A DNA stretch of 64,000 nucleotides from Flagellimonas aurea (lineage in GTDB: Bacteria; Bacteroidota; Bacteroidia; Flavobacteriales; Flavobacteriaceae). A model generated the notes under the pieces. That model did not search any database. It was not told the DNA's origin and worked only from the letters and a program-made list of their open reading frames with translations. Position 1 is the first letter of the stretch. Every line of letters begins with the position of its first letter. Shown here piece after piece: positions 8,917 to 17,718 of the stretch. The stretch covers positions 56,668 through 120,667 of the forward strand of contig NZ_JAFLNL010000010.1 of NCBI RefSeq assembly GCF_017313785.1. The letters run 5' to 3'. The position numbers and the translations under genes were made by a program.

Positions 8917-9819
8917 TTAAATTTCGGGTTTTTTCAATACTTTTTCGATGGGCTTTACCAAATTTCGAATAATCTGTTCGCCATTAGGGTCATCGATCAG
9001 TGCTACCAAGATGTATCTTCGATTGGACTCTTTGCCCCATACCAGAATGGAATCGGAATGATAGGTTTTCCAAGAGCCGGATTTTCTAAAAAGACGTGCA
9101 GAGGGTGCAATGATCTCCAAGGTGTTCACGAATTTGTGGTGAAGCTCCGGATTCTCCATGATGTTTAGCATTTGTTTGGAGCGTTTTTCATTTACCAGCT
9201 TACCATTGGCAAGTAAGTAATAAAAGCGGCACACCTGTGTCACGGATGCGGCATGGCTAAGTTGTTTTAAAGGTTCCCTGTTGGTATTGCCGCCTCCGCC
9301 ATATCTTTTGCCTACCCAGAGCCCGCCTCCGTTGCCCTCATCATAGAAAGCATACGTTGGATCGGTCATTACTGATTCTATCTTGGCATACCCCAAACGG
9401 TCTATCATCCTAGTAGATGCAGCATTATCCGATTTGCTGATCATTAATCTCATGTCCTTTTTGATCTCAGAAGTTTCAATAAGCTCGCCCTTTTCTATTG
9501 CATCCATCGCAGCAAGTAAAATGGCAATCTTTGGCAGACTTGCGGCATACATCATATGGTTGCCATTGATTCTTGCAAATCTAACATGCTCGGGGTTGCT
9601 CAGATCAACGATACCAATTGCCATCTTTTTTTGACCTATCAAGCTGGCCCATGCCTCATTGCCCAATATCTCATCTTCCAGATTGGCCTGTAATGAAGTA
9701 TCGATTAACTTGGTCAATGGTTTTACTTTTTCGCTCCCAACTTTTATTGGGAGAGTCTGCTGACCAAAGATGGAAAGACAAACGGTAAAAAATAAAAATG
9801 CGAAATAGGTGATTTTCAT
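8917..9819 (-). CDS. Class-A-beta-lactamase-fold serine hydrolase, exported (B)
   Basis: 300 residues with a signal peptide (1-19, cleavage near IFGQ). The active-site motifs are SLPK (Ser94, Lys97), SDN (130-132) and KSG (246-248), the standard set for class A beta-lactamases and related serine hydrolases (Beta-lactamase2 family). Size is that of a true class A enzyme. I did not find a clear ExxLN motif of the omega loop, which favours a non-lactamase hydrolase. First gene of a leftward pair with the NTT/HEAT transporter, and divergent from the hybrid kinase. It is a second copy of the same fold as the gene at 4844, so two such enzymes flank the transporter. Confidence 0.82.
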   Translation of the reverse strand: MKITYFAFLFFTVCLSIFGQQTLPIKVGSEKVKPLTKLIDTSLQANLEDEILGNEAWASLIGQKKMAIGIVDLSNPEHVRFARINGNHMMYAASLPKIAILLAAMDAIEKGELIETSEIKKDMRLMISKSDNAASTRMIDRLGYAKIESVMTDPTYAFYDEGNGGGLWVGKRYGGGGNTNREPLKQLSHAASVTQVCRFYYLLANGKLVNEKRSKQMLNIMENPELHHKFVNTLEIIAPSARLFRKSGSWKTYHSDSILVWGKESNRRYILVALIDDPNGEQIIRNLVKPIEKVLKKPEI

Positions 9820-10083
9820 TTAAAACGCATATTTTAAAAATTAGTCAAAATTATATAATCGTAAGACACACAATATGTTAAAATTCACATTGATTAATAC
9901 GATTGTAAATGCTATTTCGGTTTTTCGGTAAGGGCTAATTTTTCTTCTATAATAAGTAAATGTGTAAGACGGAGTATCGAACCTTAAAAATGGATTTCTT
10001 TTTATAACAGAGTTCCTTATTTTGAATTAAGTATAATATATTGTAAGTAAAACGTTACATAATTATACTGTTTCCCCAAAAAA

Positions 10084-13000
10084 ATGCTCAAAAGATACAT
10101 ACTTATCATTTCTGCTATCATCAATATTGTGTCAATTTTGGCCATATTGGGATGGATGTTCCAATTGGAATCCTTAACCAGAGTTGTCTCCGAACTCCCT
10201 TCAATGAAATTCAACACAGCCTTGTGCTTTATTTTTTTGGGAGCTACCATTGTACTTATTGTAAAACACTATAATATAGTTTTTGCACATATCGTCAATG
10301 CATTTTTATTGATTGTAGGATTGCTTACCTTGAGTCAGGATATATTTGCAATTGATTTTGGAATAGACCAATTTTTTGTTGAGGATTACTTTGGGATACG
10401 ATCAGGTGATCCGCACCCGGGAAGGATGTCGTCCGCCACTTCACTTTCATTTTCGCTTTTGGGGATATCACTTTTACTGATTTTATTAGGAAAACCCAAC
10501 AAAATGAGGTTTGCCGCATATATGTCCCAGGCAGTGGCATTTTTTTCTTTCTTGGCGATTACAGCCTATTTTTTTCAAATTCCTACGGAGGATAAGATCA
10601 ACTTTCTTTCATCTATGGCCGTGCATACAGCAATCGGATTTTTGTTGGCGAGTACAGCGATTTCCCTTATGGTCCCAAAATATGGGATTATGGAACTTTT
10701 TATCGGCAGGGGGATAGGAAACCACCTTGTAAGAAAAATGTTCCTTCAACTATCGGCAATAACGATTTTGATTTCATATATCATTTTTCGGGTATATAGG
10801 GCGGGGTATCTAGAGTCAGGGTTTTCCATAGCTACACTTGCTGTTGCCTTTATCTCCGTTGTACTGTTCTTTTTAATGATCGTTATTCCTGAGATAAACA
10901 ACTTGGAACAGGAAAGAAGAAGCGCACAAAGAGACCTTTTGGCCACTAGTACATATCTTAATGCCACACCGGACCCTATCGTGATTATTGATGATTCTGG
11001 CAAAATCCTACTTTCCAATAGTTTAATGAAAAAGACCTTTGGCTATGATGCAATACGCTTAAAGGGGAAAAACATAAACGATTTTGTGTCCGATGATTTT
11101 ACAGAAGTCCATAAGAATCATATCAAAGAATTTTCAGCGGTAAAACCAACCATTGAGGAAAACGGCGAGGAAGCAAACATTACATCTGTAATCGAGACCC
11201 ACTTACTCAAAGACAAAGGCAAAAAATTACCGGTTGAAATAACATTGAATTCCATTGTGACCCTAAACGGTTACAACACCATTGTTGCTTTTAGGGATAT
11301 TTCAAGAAGGATCAAAGCAGAGTCCGATTTCAAAAAAGCCAATGAAAAGGTTTTGGCGGCCTTGGATGCCTCCATCATAGGAATATGGGATTATGATATC
11401 GAGGATGGCTCCATTATATGGGACGATACCATGTACAATATTTATGGTCTGGACAAGGAGAAAGAGCCTATAAAATTTTCGATTTGGGCAAGTATGATCC
11501 ACAAGGATGATATAGATTGGGTCCTAAAACTTTTGGAGGCTGCCATAGCCAATAAAACCCCTTATGAAGGTGATTTTAGGATTATTTGGCCCGATGGTTC
11601 CATGCGCCATATACGCGCTAAAGGGTCGGTATACCTTAATGAAGAAGGTGAAGTAATCAGAATGTTGGGAACCAATTGGGACATCACCGAGCAGAAAATC
11701 AATGAGCTTGCCCTGGAAGCAAGTATGGAGCAAAACAGACTGTTTATAGATGAAGCACCAACGGCCATAGCCATGTTCGATACCAATATGGTGTACTTGG
11801 CAGCTTCCAAAAAATGGTTGGAAGACTATTACTTAACAGAAAGTGTTATAGGCAGGTCGCATTACGATGTGTTCCCAGAAATAGGTGATGACTGGAAAAA
11901 AATCCATCAAGAATGTTTGAACGGAGCCGTAAATACTTGTGATGAGGCCGTGTTTGAAAGGGCCGATGGCTCTAAACAATGGATTACATGGGAAGTGAAG
12001 CCATGGTACAAAAAGCCCGATGAAGTTGGGGGATTGCTCATGTTTACGGCCAATATTACCCAGTTCAAAGAAAATATCATGGAACGCTTGCGGTTGCAGG
12101 ATATGCTGGACCAATCCAACCAGATCGCAAAGATCGGAAGTTGGGAGTACGATGCTTCAAAAGATGCACTTGCCTGCAGTTCTATGACCAAAGAGATATA
12201 CGGAGTGCCCAAGGATATGGAACCCAGTTTGGACAGAATGTTTTCCTTCTACTCCAAGAAAGATGCAGAAACGTTGGAGAGAGCGATTCAGCAGTCCTTG
12301 GAACAATCGCATTCCTTTGATATGGAACTTAGAATTAACGCAGCCGATGGAGAGAAAAAATGGGTAAGGGTCATAGGTAGGACAAAGGGGTCTGAGCCTG
12401 ATGGCAAGGTGTATGGGATTTTTCAGGATATTACCAGAATGAAGGTTTATGAGACCTCATTGATAAAGGAAAAGCAGAAAGCAGAGGCAGCTAATAAATC
12501 AAAATCCGAATTTTTGGCAAACATGAGCCATGAAATCCGAACACCCTTGAACGGTGTCATTGGATTTACGGATTTATTGATGAAAACCGAACTCAATGAA
12601 AGTCAGTCCGAGTATATGCAGACCGTCTATAATTCGGCAAACCATCTTTTGGATATAATTAATGATATACTGGATTTCTCTAAGATCGAGGCAGGAAAAT
12701 TGGAATTGAACATTGAGAAAATAGACTTGCTGGAACTTTGCGATCAAACCATGGACATTGTCAAACATCAGGCACATGCCAAGGGCCTTGAAATATTGTT
12801 GGATATTTCCCCGGATATTGATCGTTCAGTTTATGCGGATTCTGTTCGCTTACGCCAAATACTTACCAACCTTTTGGGGAATGCGATAAAATTTACCCAC
12901 CAAGGTGAAGTGGAGTTGAAAGTTAGATATAAGCCCGAACTGGGTACAGACACGAACAAAAAATGCTTTGTTTTCTCCATTAGGGATACAGGGGTCGGCA

Positions 13001-14046
13001 TAGCCGAACATAACTTGGAGAAGATTTTTAAAGCTTTTGATCAAGAAGATGCTTCAACGACCAGAAAGTTTGGAGGAACGGGTCTGGGCCTTACCATTAG
13101 TAACCGTCTTCTAAATTTTATGGGAAGCAGTTTGCATGTAGAGAGTAAGCTCAACCAAGGTAGTGTTTTTTCCTTCGTTGTTGAGTTTAAAACGGAGGAT
13201 GAATCCAGCAGGGAAGACGAACCGTTAAAATCAAAAGTAAGAAAGGTCTTGGTTGTTGATGACAACGAGAACAATAGAATCATTTTAAGGGATATGCTAA
13301 AACTCTCCCAAATTGATTCGGAGCTTGCGATCCACGGAGTCGAAGCACTGGAACTTTTGGAGAAGCATTCAGATTTTGATTTGATGATCTTGGATTATAA
13401 CATGCCCTATCTCAATGGTGTGGAGGTGATTCAACATGTTCGTGAAAAATTTGGTATGTCCGCGGAACAACTTCCCATAATGCTGCTCCACAGTTCCATA
13501 GAAGATGAAAACATAAAACAAGCTTGTTCCGAATATGGGGTGCGTTTCAATTTATCGAAACCCGTAATGCTGCGGGATTTACAGTCTGCACTCGTTAAGG
13601 TCGGCAGTTCAAATGGTGTTGTTAAAACAGGGTCGTCGGAACAAGCAGATACTAAAAGCTTGGAACATTTATCACCGAATATTCTGGTGGCCGAGGATAA
13701 TCCCGTAAACAGATTTTTAGCACATACCTTGTTGCAAAAAATAATGCCACAGGCCAAAATTGTGGAGGCTCATGATGGTTCGCAAGCAGTTGAACATGTT
13801 GCCCAAGCTCAGTTCGATGTTATTTTTATGGATATCCAGATGCCCGTGATGAGTGGGTTCGATGCCACCCAAAAAATAAGGGTGCTAGAGGGTCCTAATG
13901 AACATGTTCCTATAGTTGCACTAACCGCAGGAGTTGTTAAAGGAGAAAAAGAACGCTGTTTGGAACATGGAATGGATGACTATGTCACCAAGCCGGTAGT
14001 CTTGGAAAAGTTAAAAGAAGTCCTTTCAAATTTCCTGTTGAAGTAA
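10084..14046 (+). CDS. Hybrid sensor histidine kinase, 8 TM + 4 PAS + HisKA/HATPase + 2 receivers
   Basis: 1320 residues. About eight membrane helices fill residues 5-275 (MASE-like sensor with little periplasmic sequence). Four PAS modules follow at about 290-410, 425-540, 545-660 and 665-790. HisKA has MSHEIRTPLNGVIGF with phospho-acceptor His816. The ATPase N box is at Asn933, followed by DTGVGI and FGGTGLGL. Two receivers carry Asp1104 (ILDYNMP) and Asp1250 (FMDIQMP). The signal is unknown, but the PAS tandem suggests a small ligand or redox input. The next gene encodes an Hpt domain and the one after a CheY-like protein, so a His-Asp-His-Asp relay is likely. ATG start; the upstream 264 bases are shared with the divergent hydrolase gene. 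Confidence 0.95.
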   Translation: MLKRYILIISAIINIVSILAILGWMFQLESLTRVVSELPSMKFNTALCFIFLGATIVLIVKHYNIVFAHIVNAFLLIVGLLTLSQDIFAIDFGIDQFFVEDYFGIRSGDPHPGRMSSATSLSFSLLGISLLLILLGKPNKMRFAAYMSQAVAFFSFLAITAYFFQIPTEDKINFLSSMAVHTAIGFLLASTAISLMVPKYGIMELFIGRGIGNHLVRKMFLQLSAITILISYIIFRVYRAGYLESGFSIATLAVAFISVVLFFLMIVIPEINNLEQERRSAQRDLLATSTYLNATPDPIVIIDDSGKILLSNSLMKKTFGYDAIRLKGKNINDFVSDDFTEVHKNHIKEFSAVKPTIEENGEEANITSVIETHLLKDKGKKLPVEITLNSIVTLNGYNTIVAFRDISRRIKAESDFKKANEKVLAALDASIIGIWDYDIEDGSIIWDDTMYNIYGLDKEKEPIKFSIWASMIHKDDIDWVLKLLEAAIANKTPYEGDFRIIWPDGSMRHIRAKGSVYLNEEGEVIRMLGTNWDITEQKINELALEASMEQNRLFIDEAPTAIAMFDTNMVYLAASKKWLEDYYLTESVIGRSHYDVFPEIGDDWKKIHQECLNGAVNTCDEAVFERADGSKQWITWEVKPWYKKPDEVGGLLMFTANITQFKENIMERLRLQDMLDQSNQIAKIGSWEYDASKDALACSSMTKEIYGVPKDMEPSLDRMFSFYSKKDAETLERAIQQSLEQSHSFDMELRINAADGEKKWVRVIGRTKGSEPDGKVYGIFQDITRMKVYETSLIKEKQKAEAANKSKSEFLANMSHEIRTPLNGVIGFTDLLMKTELNESQSEYMQTVYNSANHLLDIINDILDFSKIEAGKLELNIEKIDLLELCDQTMDIVKHQAHAKGLEILLDISPDIDRSVYADSVRLRQILTNLLGNAIKFTHQGEVELKVRYKPELGTDTNKKCFVFSIRDTGVGIAEHNLEKIFKAFDQEDASTTRKFGGTGLGLTISNRLLNFMGSSLHVESKLNQGSVFSFVVEFKTEDESSREDEPLKSKVRKVLVVDDNENNRIILRDMLKLSQIDSELAIHGVEALELLEKHSDFDLMILDYNMPYLNGVEVIQHVREKFGMSAEQLPIMLLHSSIEDENIKQACSEYGVRFNLSKPVMLRDLQSALVKVGSSNGVVKTGSSEQADTKSLEHLSPNILVAEDNPVNRFLAHTLLQKIMPQAKIVEAHDGSQAVEHVAQAQFDVIFMDIQMPVMSGFDATQKIRVLEGPNEHVPIVALTAGVVKGEKERCLEHGMDDYVTKPVVLEKLKEVLSNFLLK

Positions 14047-14124
14047 AATATTACAATTAAAGGGTTTTTCATACAATTTTATGCCCGATTTTATGTTTAA
14101 GTAGGTATAAACCTACTTTTGGAA

Positions 14125-14832
14125 ATGGGCACTATCCTAAAAAATGTATTGATTATCAGTCCCACGGAAAACCTCATGGAGATTTTCCAGAGTTTTGATA
14201 CTTGTCGCGACTGGGAAATGGACTATTGCCAAGATAGCTTTAGTGCCTTGCAACGTTTAAAGAATTCAACCTATGATTTGATCATAATGGATGAAGGCAT
14301 AGGACCTTTAGATCCTTTCAAGGTTATGGACTATGTTTTTCATGAGTTGCAAAAGTCCTATCCAATGGTAATCGTAGGAGACGATAGCAAACCAGAAGCG
14401 ATACACGAAAACTATCAACGATGCAATTATCCCATAGAGCAATATAATGTTGATGCGCTTGTACATTATGGAAAAAGTGAAGAAAAGGAAAAGAAACTTT
14501 TCTCCTTGGAATATTTAAACGAACTATCCGACAATAATCAGGAATTTATTGAGGAATCCATTGTATTGTTCAAAAACACCTTGGATGCCAAGTTTGTTGA
14601 TCTTCAAAAGGCCATTTCAATCCCGGATTTTGAGGAAGCACGTCAAATAGCGCATAACATAAAGCCCAGCTTTTCGATGTTGGGCAATGATGTAGGACCG
14701 GTTATTTGCAATACGATTTGCTATGACGCTGTAGAAAGCGAGATTCCAGAATTGGCCCAAACCTTGATGAAGGAATATGGGTTGATCGTAGATGAAATTG
14801 AAAAACAGTTTCCCAAATTAAAAGCAGTATGA
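14125..14832 (+). CDS. Pseudo-receiver/Hpt phosphotransfer protein
   Basis: 235 residues from the ATG at 14125 (a TTG lies two codons upstream). Residues 1-120 have a receiver-like pattern (NVLIISP, then DLIIMDE), but the acidic pair that normally binds Mg2+ near residue 10 is replaced by ISPTEN, so the domain is probably not phosphorylated. Residues 130-235 form an Hpt helical bundle with AHNIKPSFSMLGN; His177 is the expected phospho-site. It would take phosphate from the receivers of the preceding kinase and pass it to the CheY-like protein, whose start overlaps its stop by four bases. Hpt assignment is firm on the motif; the degenerate receiver is read by eye. Confidence 0.85.
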   Translation: MGTILKNVLIISPTENLMEIFQSFDTCRDWEMDYCQDSFSALQRLKNSTYDLIIMDEGIGPLDPFKVMDYVFHELQKSYPMVIVGDDSKPEAIHENYQRCNYPIEQYNVDALVHYGKSEEKEKKLFSLEYLNELSDNNQEFIEESIVLFKNTLDAKFVDLQKAISIPDFEEARQIAHNIKPSFSMLGNDVGPVICNTICYDAVESEIPELAQTLMKEYGLIVDEIEKQFPKLKAV

Positions 14833-15197
14833 AGAAGAGAATTTTGATCATCGAAGACAATCCCATGGTTGTAAAATCATTGGAGTTTAAGCTGACCAAA
14901 GATGGGTATGACGTTGTTGTGGCCGAAGACGGTAGAAAGGCTTTGGAAATACTCAAGGAAGACGATGCCATTGAATTGGTCATTACTGACCTGATGTTGC
15001 CCTATATTACAGGAACGGAACTCATAGAGCATATAAGGAACAATACTCCCACTATGCCCATAATAGTACTCTCTACTTCCAATCAAGAGGAAATTATTAC
15101 TGATGCCTTTATGATGGGGGTCAACGATTTTATCACCAAGCCCTTCAGTCCCAACGAACTGTCTTTGCGAGTAAAAAGAACCATTGAAAGTCATTAA
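14829..15197 (+). CDS. CheY-like single-domain response regulator
   Basis: 122 residues, receiver domain only. The acidic pocket (IIEDN, residues 8-11), phospho-acceptor Asp54 (ITDLMLP), the Ser/Thr position (VLSTS) and the Lys of ITKPF are all present, so it should be active. There is no DNA-binding or enzymatic output, so it must act by binding a partner protein. The ATGA overlap with the Hpt gene and the directly following HEAT membrane protein and glycosyltransferase suggest that it delivers the signal to the polysaccharide synthase through the HEAT protein. Confidence 0.93.
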   Translation: MKKRILIIEDNPMVVKSLEFKLTKDGYDVVVAEDGRKALEILKEDDAIELVITDLMLPYITGTELIEHIRNNTPTMPIIVLSTSNQEEIITDAFMMGVNDFITKPFSPNELSLRVKRTIESH

Positions 15198-15218
15198 TTG
15201 TCTGCATTGGAGAACATA

Positions 15219-16208
15219 ATGCCTGATTGGCCTTGGCCGTTAAAGGTAACCGCCTTCTTTGTGTGTTTGTTTTTTTTGTTGGTGATCGTTACAGTGTCCG
15301 CATTGATAATCCTCAGAAGCTATAAAAACGCAAGAGACCGCAAGAAAAAATTATTTCAGGATAATATCGATACTTTTTTGAACAACGCTTTGTTCGATGA
15401 AACCTTTGATCTAAAAAAGGAGGCAAAAACCTTCAGATTCCAATTCTTAATATTCAAGCTGCAAAAGAAAATTGCCGTAAGGCAAATCTTGGTCTATAAC
15501 GAAAATCTAAAGGGAGAATCATCCATTACCCTAAAACATATTTTCCGGGCTTTGGAACTCGATATCTTTATTTTGGATTCCTTGAAGAACGGCAGGTGGT
15601 ATGATAAGGCACGAGCAATCTACGTACTCTCGGAACTCCACGTAAAAGAGTCCAAACAAGTAGCACTTTATTTAAACGATAAGCACGAGACCGTGCGTGC
15701 CCAAGCTATCTATTTCTATATAAAAACGGCAGAGAACAACCCATTGTCTTTCTTCTCCAAATTAAAAAAGGAACTTACCTTATGGGAACTTATCCAGCTG
15801 GAGGATTGTTTAAAGTTTGTATACGAAGGAGCTACCCCGGACTTTTCCTTATGGTTGAAGCATGAATTGAACACCGTTCTCCTTTTTTCCATTAGAATGA
15901 TTCAGCAATTCAATCAATTTGAACACATTCCGGCGATTGTTCCTTTTTTGGACCATCCCAACGAACAGGTAAGAAAGCAGGCGGTGACCTCCTTGCGAAA
16001 ATTGAATTATGAAAAGCTGTTGGATGAGGTAATGCCCAAATTTTCCAAGGAGACCCGACTGGTCAAAAAAGAGATCATCAAAGCGGTCGAAGCCCTTGGA
16101 GATCTACAAATGCTTCACAAATTAAAGCCGGCCCTTGAGCAAAATATGGAGTGGCAGACCCAACTTATGTACCTGACCGCGGAAAAAAGGATGCAACCCA
16201 ACTTTTAA
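15219..16208 (+). CDS. Membrane-anchored HEAT-repeat protein
   Basis: 329 residues from the ATG at 15219, which has GGAG six bases upstream; a TTG at 15198, directly after the previous stop, would add seven residues. One membrane helix (about residues 8-31) is followed by a basic linker and a cytoplasmic helical domain with HEAT-like units (for example LSELHVKESKQVALYLNDKH and LDHPNEQVRKQAVTSLRKL). HEAT repeats bind proteins. Set between a CheY-like regulator and a glycosyltransferase, it is a good candidate adaptor between the two. No enzymatic motif seen. The transporter at 6093-8894 also carries HEAT repeats, a link within the cluster. Confidence 0.75.
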   Translation: MPDWPWPLKVTAFFVCLFFLLVIVTVSALIILRSYKNARDRKKKLFQDNIDTFLNNALFDETFDLKKEAKTFRFQFLIFKLQKKIAVRQILVYNENLKGESSITLKHIFRALELDIFILDSLKNGRWYDKARAIYVLSELHVKESKQVALYLNDKHETVRAQAIYFYIKTAENNPLSFFSKLKKELTLWELIQLEDCLKFVYEGATPDFSLWLKHELNTVLLFSIRMIQQFNQFEHIPAIVPFLDHPNEQVRKQAVTSLRKLNYEKLLDEVMPKFSKETRLVKKEIIKAVEALGDLQMLHKLKPALEQNMEWQTQLMYLTAEKRMQPNF

Positions 16209-16222
16209 ATTAAGGCGAACCT

Positions 16223-17665
16223 GTGGAAAACCTATACATCAACCATATTACGGAAATTATAAGCTGGCTGTTTCTGGCGTATGGGGCCATTGTATGTTCT
16301 GGATATATCTTCTCTGCATTTTTCTCCTTTCTGGAAATACGCGAATACAAACGTAAGAATGGTTTAAAGGATGAGATAGCACTGTTGCAGTCCACAAATC
16401 TACCTTCCATATCCATTTTGGCCCCCGCCTATAACGAAGAGGCCAATATTGTGGAAAATGTGAGGTCATTGCTTACGGTGAACTATCCTTCATGCGAAAT
16501 TGTCATCATCAACGATGGCAGTAAGGATGGCACCATGGAAAAACTCATTGAAAGCTTTCACTTGGTAAAGGACGACTCCATTTACTATAACATTTTGCCC
16601 TCACAGAACATCAAACAAATCTATAAGTCAACATTTAAATCCTTCAAAAACCTTAAGGTTGTGGACAAGGCAAACGGTGGCAAGGCAGATGCCCTCAACG
16701 CGGGAATCAATGTATCCAAACACGATATCATTTGCTGTATCGATGTGGACTGTGTGCTGGAAAGTGATGCATTATTAAAATTGATAAAGCCTTTTTTGAA
16801 CAACGAGAAAAAGGTTATCGCATCAGGAGGTATTATTCGTATAGCCAACTCTTGTATCATCGAAGATGGAAAGATCGTTGAGGTGAAGTTGCCCAACAAG
16901 TTCTTGATACGTGCACAGATTATCGAATATTTCCGGGCTTTTTTAATGGGACGTATGGCCTGGTCACGTGTTGATGGACTCTTGTTGATTTCGGGCGCGT
17001 TTGGCATGTTCGACAAGGAGACCGTGATAGAGGCCGGAGGCTATAACCCAAACACCGTTGGAGAGGATATGGAACTCTTGGTGCGCATGCGTAGGCTCAT
17101 GAGGAATAGAAAAGTAGATTACACGGTCGGGTTTATCCCAGACCCGCTCTGCTGGACCGAGGTTCCGCACAACTGGACCATATTGCACCGGCAACGAAAT
17201 AGATGGACACGTGGAACCGCCGAAACCCTTTGGATTCACAGAGGTATGATGTTCAACCCAAAATATGGGGTGCTTGGCCTTTTGAGTACACCGTATTGGC
17301 TATTTTTTGAATGGTTTGCGCCCTTAGTGGAATTTTTTGGGATACTATTTTTTATCGCACTCATGATCTTGGGTCAAATCAATTGGATGTTCGTGCTCGG
17401 ATTTACCATGGTTTCCTACGGATTTGCGGTGCTCTATTCTGTAACGGCGCTATTTTTTGAGGAATTCTCATTTCAGCAATACAAAAAAACCTCTTATACC
17501 TATAAACTTGTACTGACCGCATTTCTGGAACCCATCATTTTTCATCCGTTTATTCTTTGGTCCTCCCTAAAGGGAAACATTGATTTGATACGCGGAAGAA
17601 AGTCTTGGGGCGATATGAGCAGAGCAGGTCTGGGCAAGATAGGGGAAGAGGTAACAGTAAAATAG
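16223..17665 (+). CDS. Processive family-2 glycosyltransferase (PgaC/hyaluronan-synthase type)
   Basis: 480 residues, GTG start. A membrane helix lies at about 12-36. The cytoplasmic GT-A domain has IINDGS (Asp98), DVDC (174-176), the GED motif (E281, D282) and QRNRW (Q324-W328). These are the conserved acids and the QxxRW signature of inverting, processive synthases of beta-linked polymers. Further membrane helices lie at about 345-400 and 430-450. Such enzymes polymerise UDP-sugars and extrude the chain across the inner membrane. No PilZ domain, PgaD or other cyclic-di-GMP partner is present. The product (poly-GlcNAc, glucan or other) cannot be told. Fifteen bases separate it from the HEAT gene. 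Confidence 0.9.
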   Translation: MENLYINHITEIISWLFLAYGAIVCSGYIFSAFFSFLEIREYKRKNGLKDEIALLQSTNLPSISILAPAYNEEANIVENVRSLLTVNYPSCEIVIINDGSKDGTMEKLIESFHLVKDDSIYYNILPSQNIKQIYKSTFKSFKNLKVVDKANGGKADALNAGINVSKHDIICCIDVDCVLESDALLKLIKPFLNNEKKVIASGGIIRIANSCIIEDGKIVEVKLPNKFLIRAQIIEYFRAFLMGRMAWSRVDGLLLISGAFGMFDKETVIEAGGYNPNTVGEDMELLVRMRRLMRNRKVDYTVGFIPDPLCWTEVPHNWTILHRQRNRWTRGTAETLWIHRGMMFNPKYGVLGLLSTPYWLFFEWFAPLVEFFGILFFIALMILGQINWMFVLGFTMVSYGFAVLYSVTALFFEEFSFQQYKKTSYTYKLVLTAFLEPIIFHPFILWSSLKGNIDLIRGRKSWGDMSRAGLGKIGEEVTVK

Positions 17666-17718
17666 CTAATGATGCAGGTTTTTTTAAGCAATAATATTTT
17701 AAAAAACGGTCATGTATT

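Noticed and set aside
8917..9819. Calling this a beta-lactamase resistance gene
   Set aside because: The fold motifs fit, but the context is an envelope/polysaccharide cluster and I could not find the omega-loop glutamate motif with confidence.
9960..10000. Possible tRNA T-arm (ATCGAACC)
   Set aside because: No matching stems or anticodon arm around it; no tRNA was found anywhere in the window.
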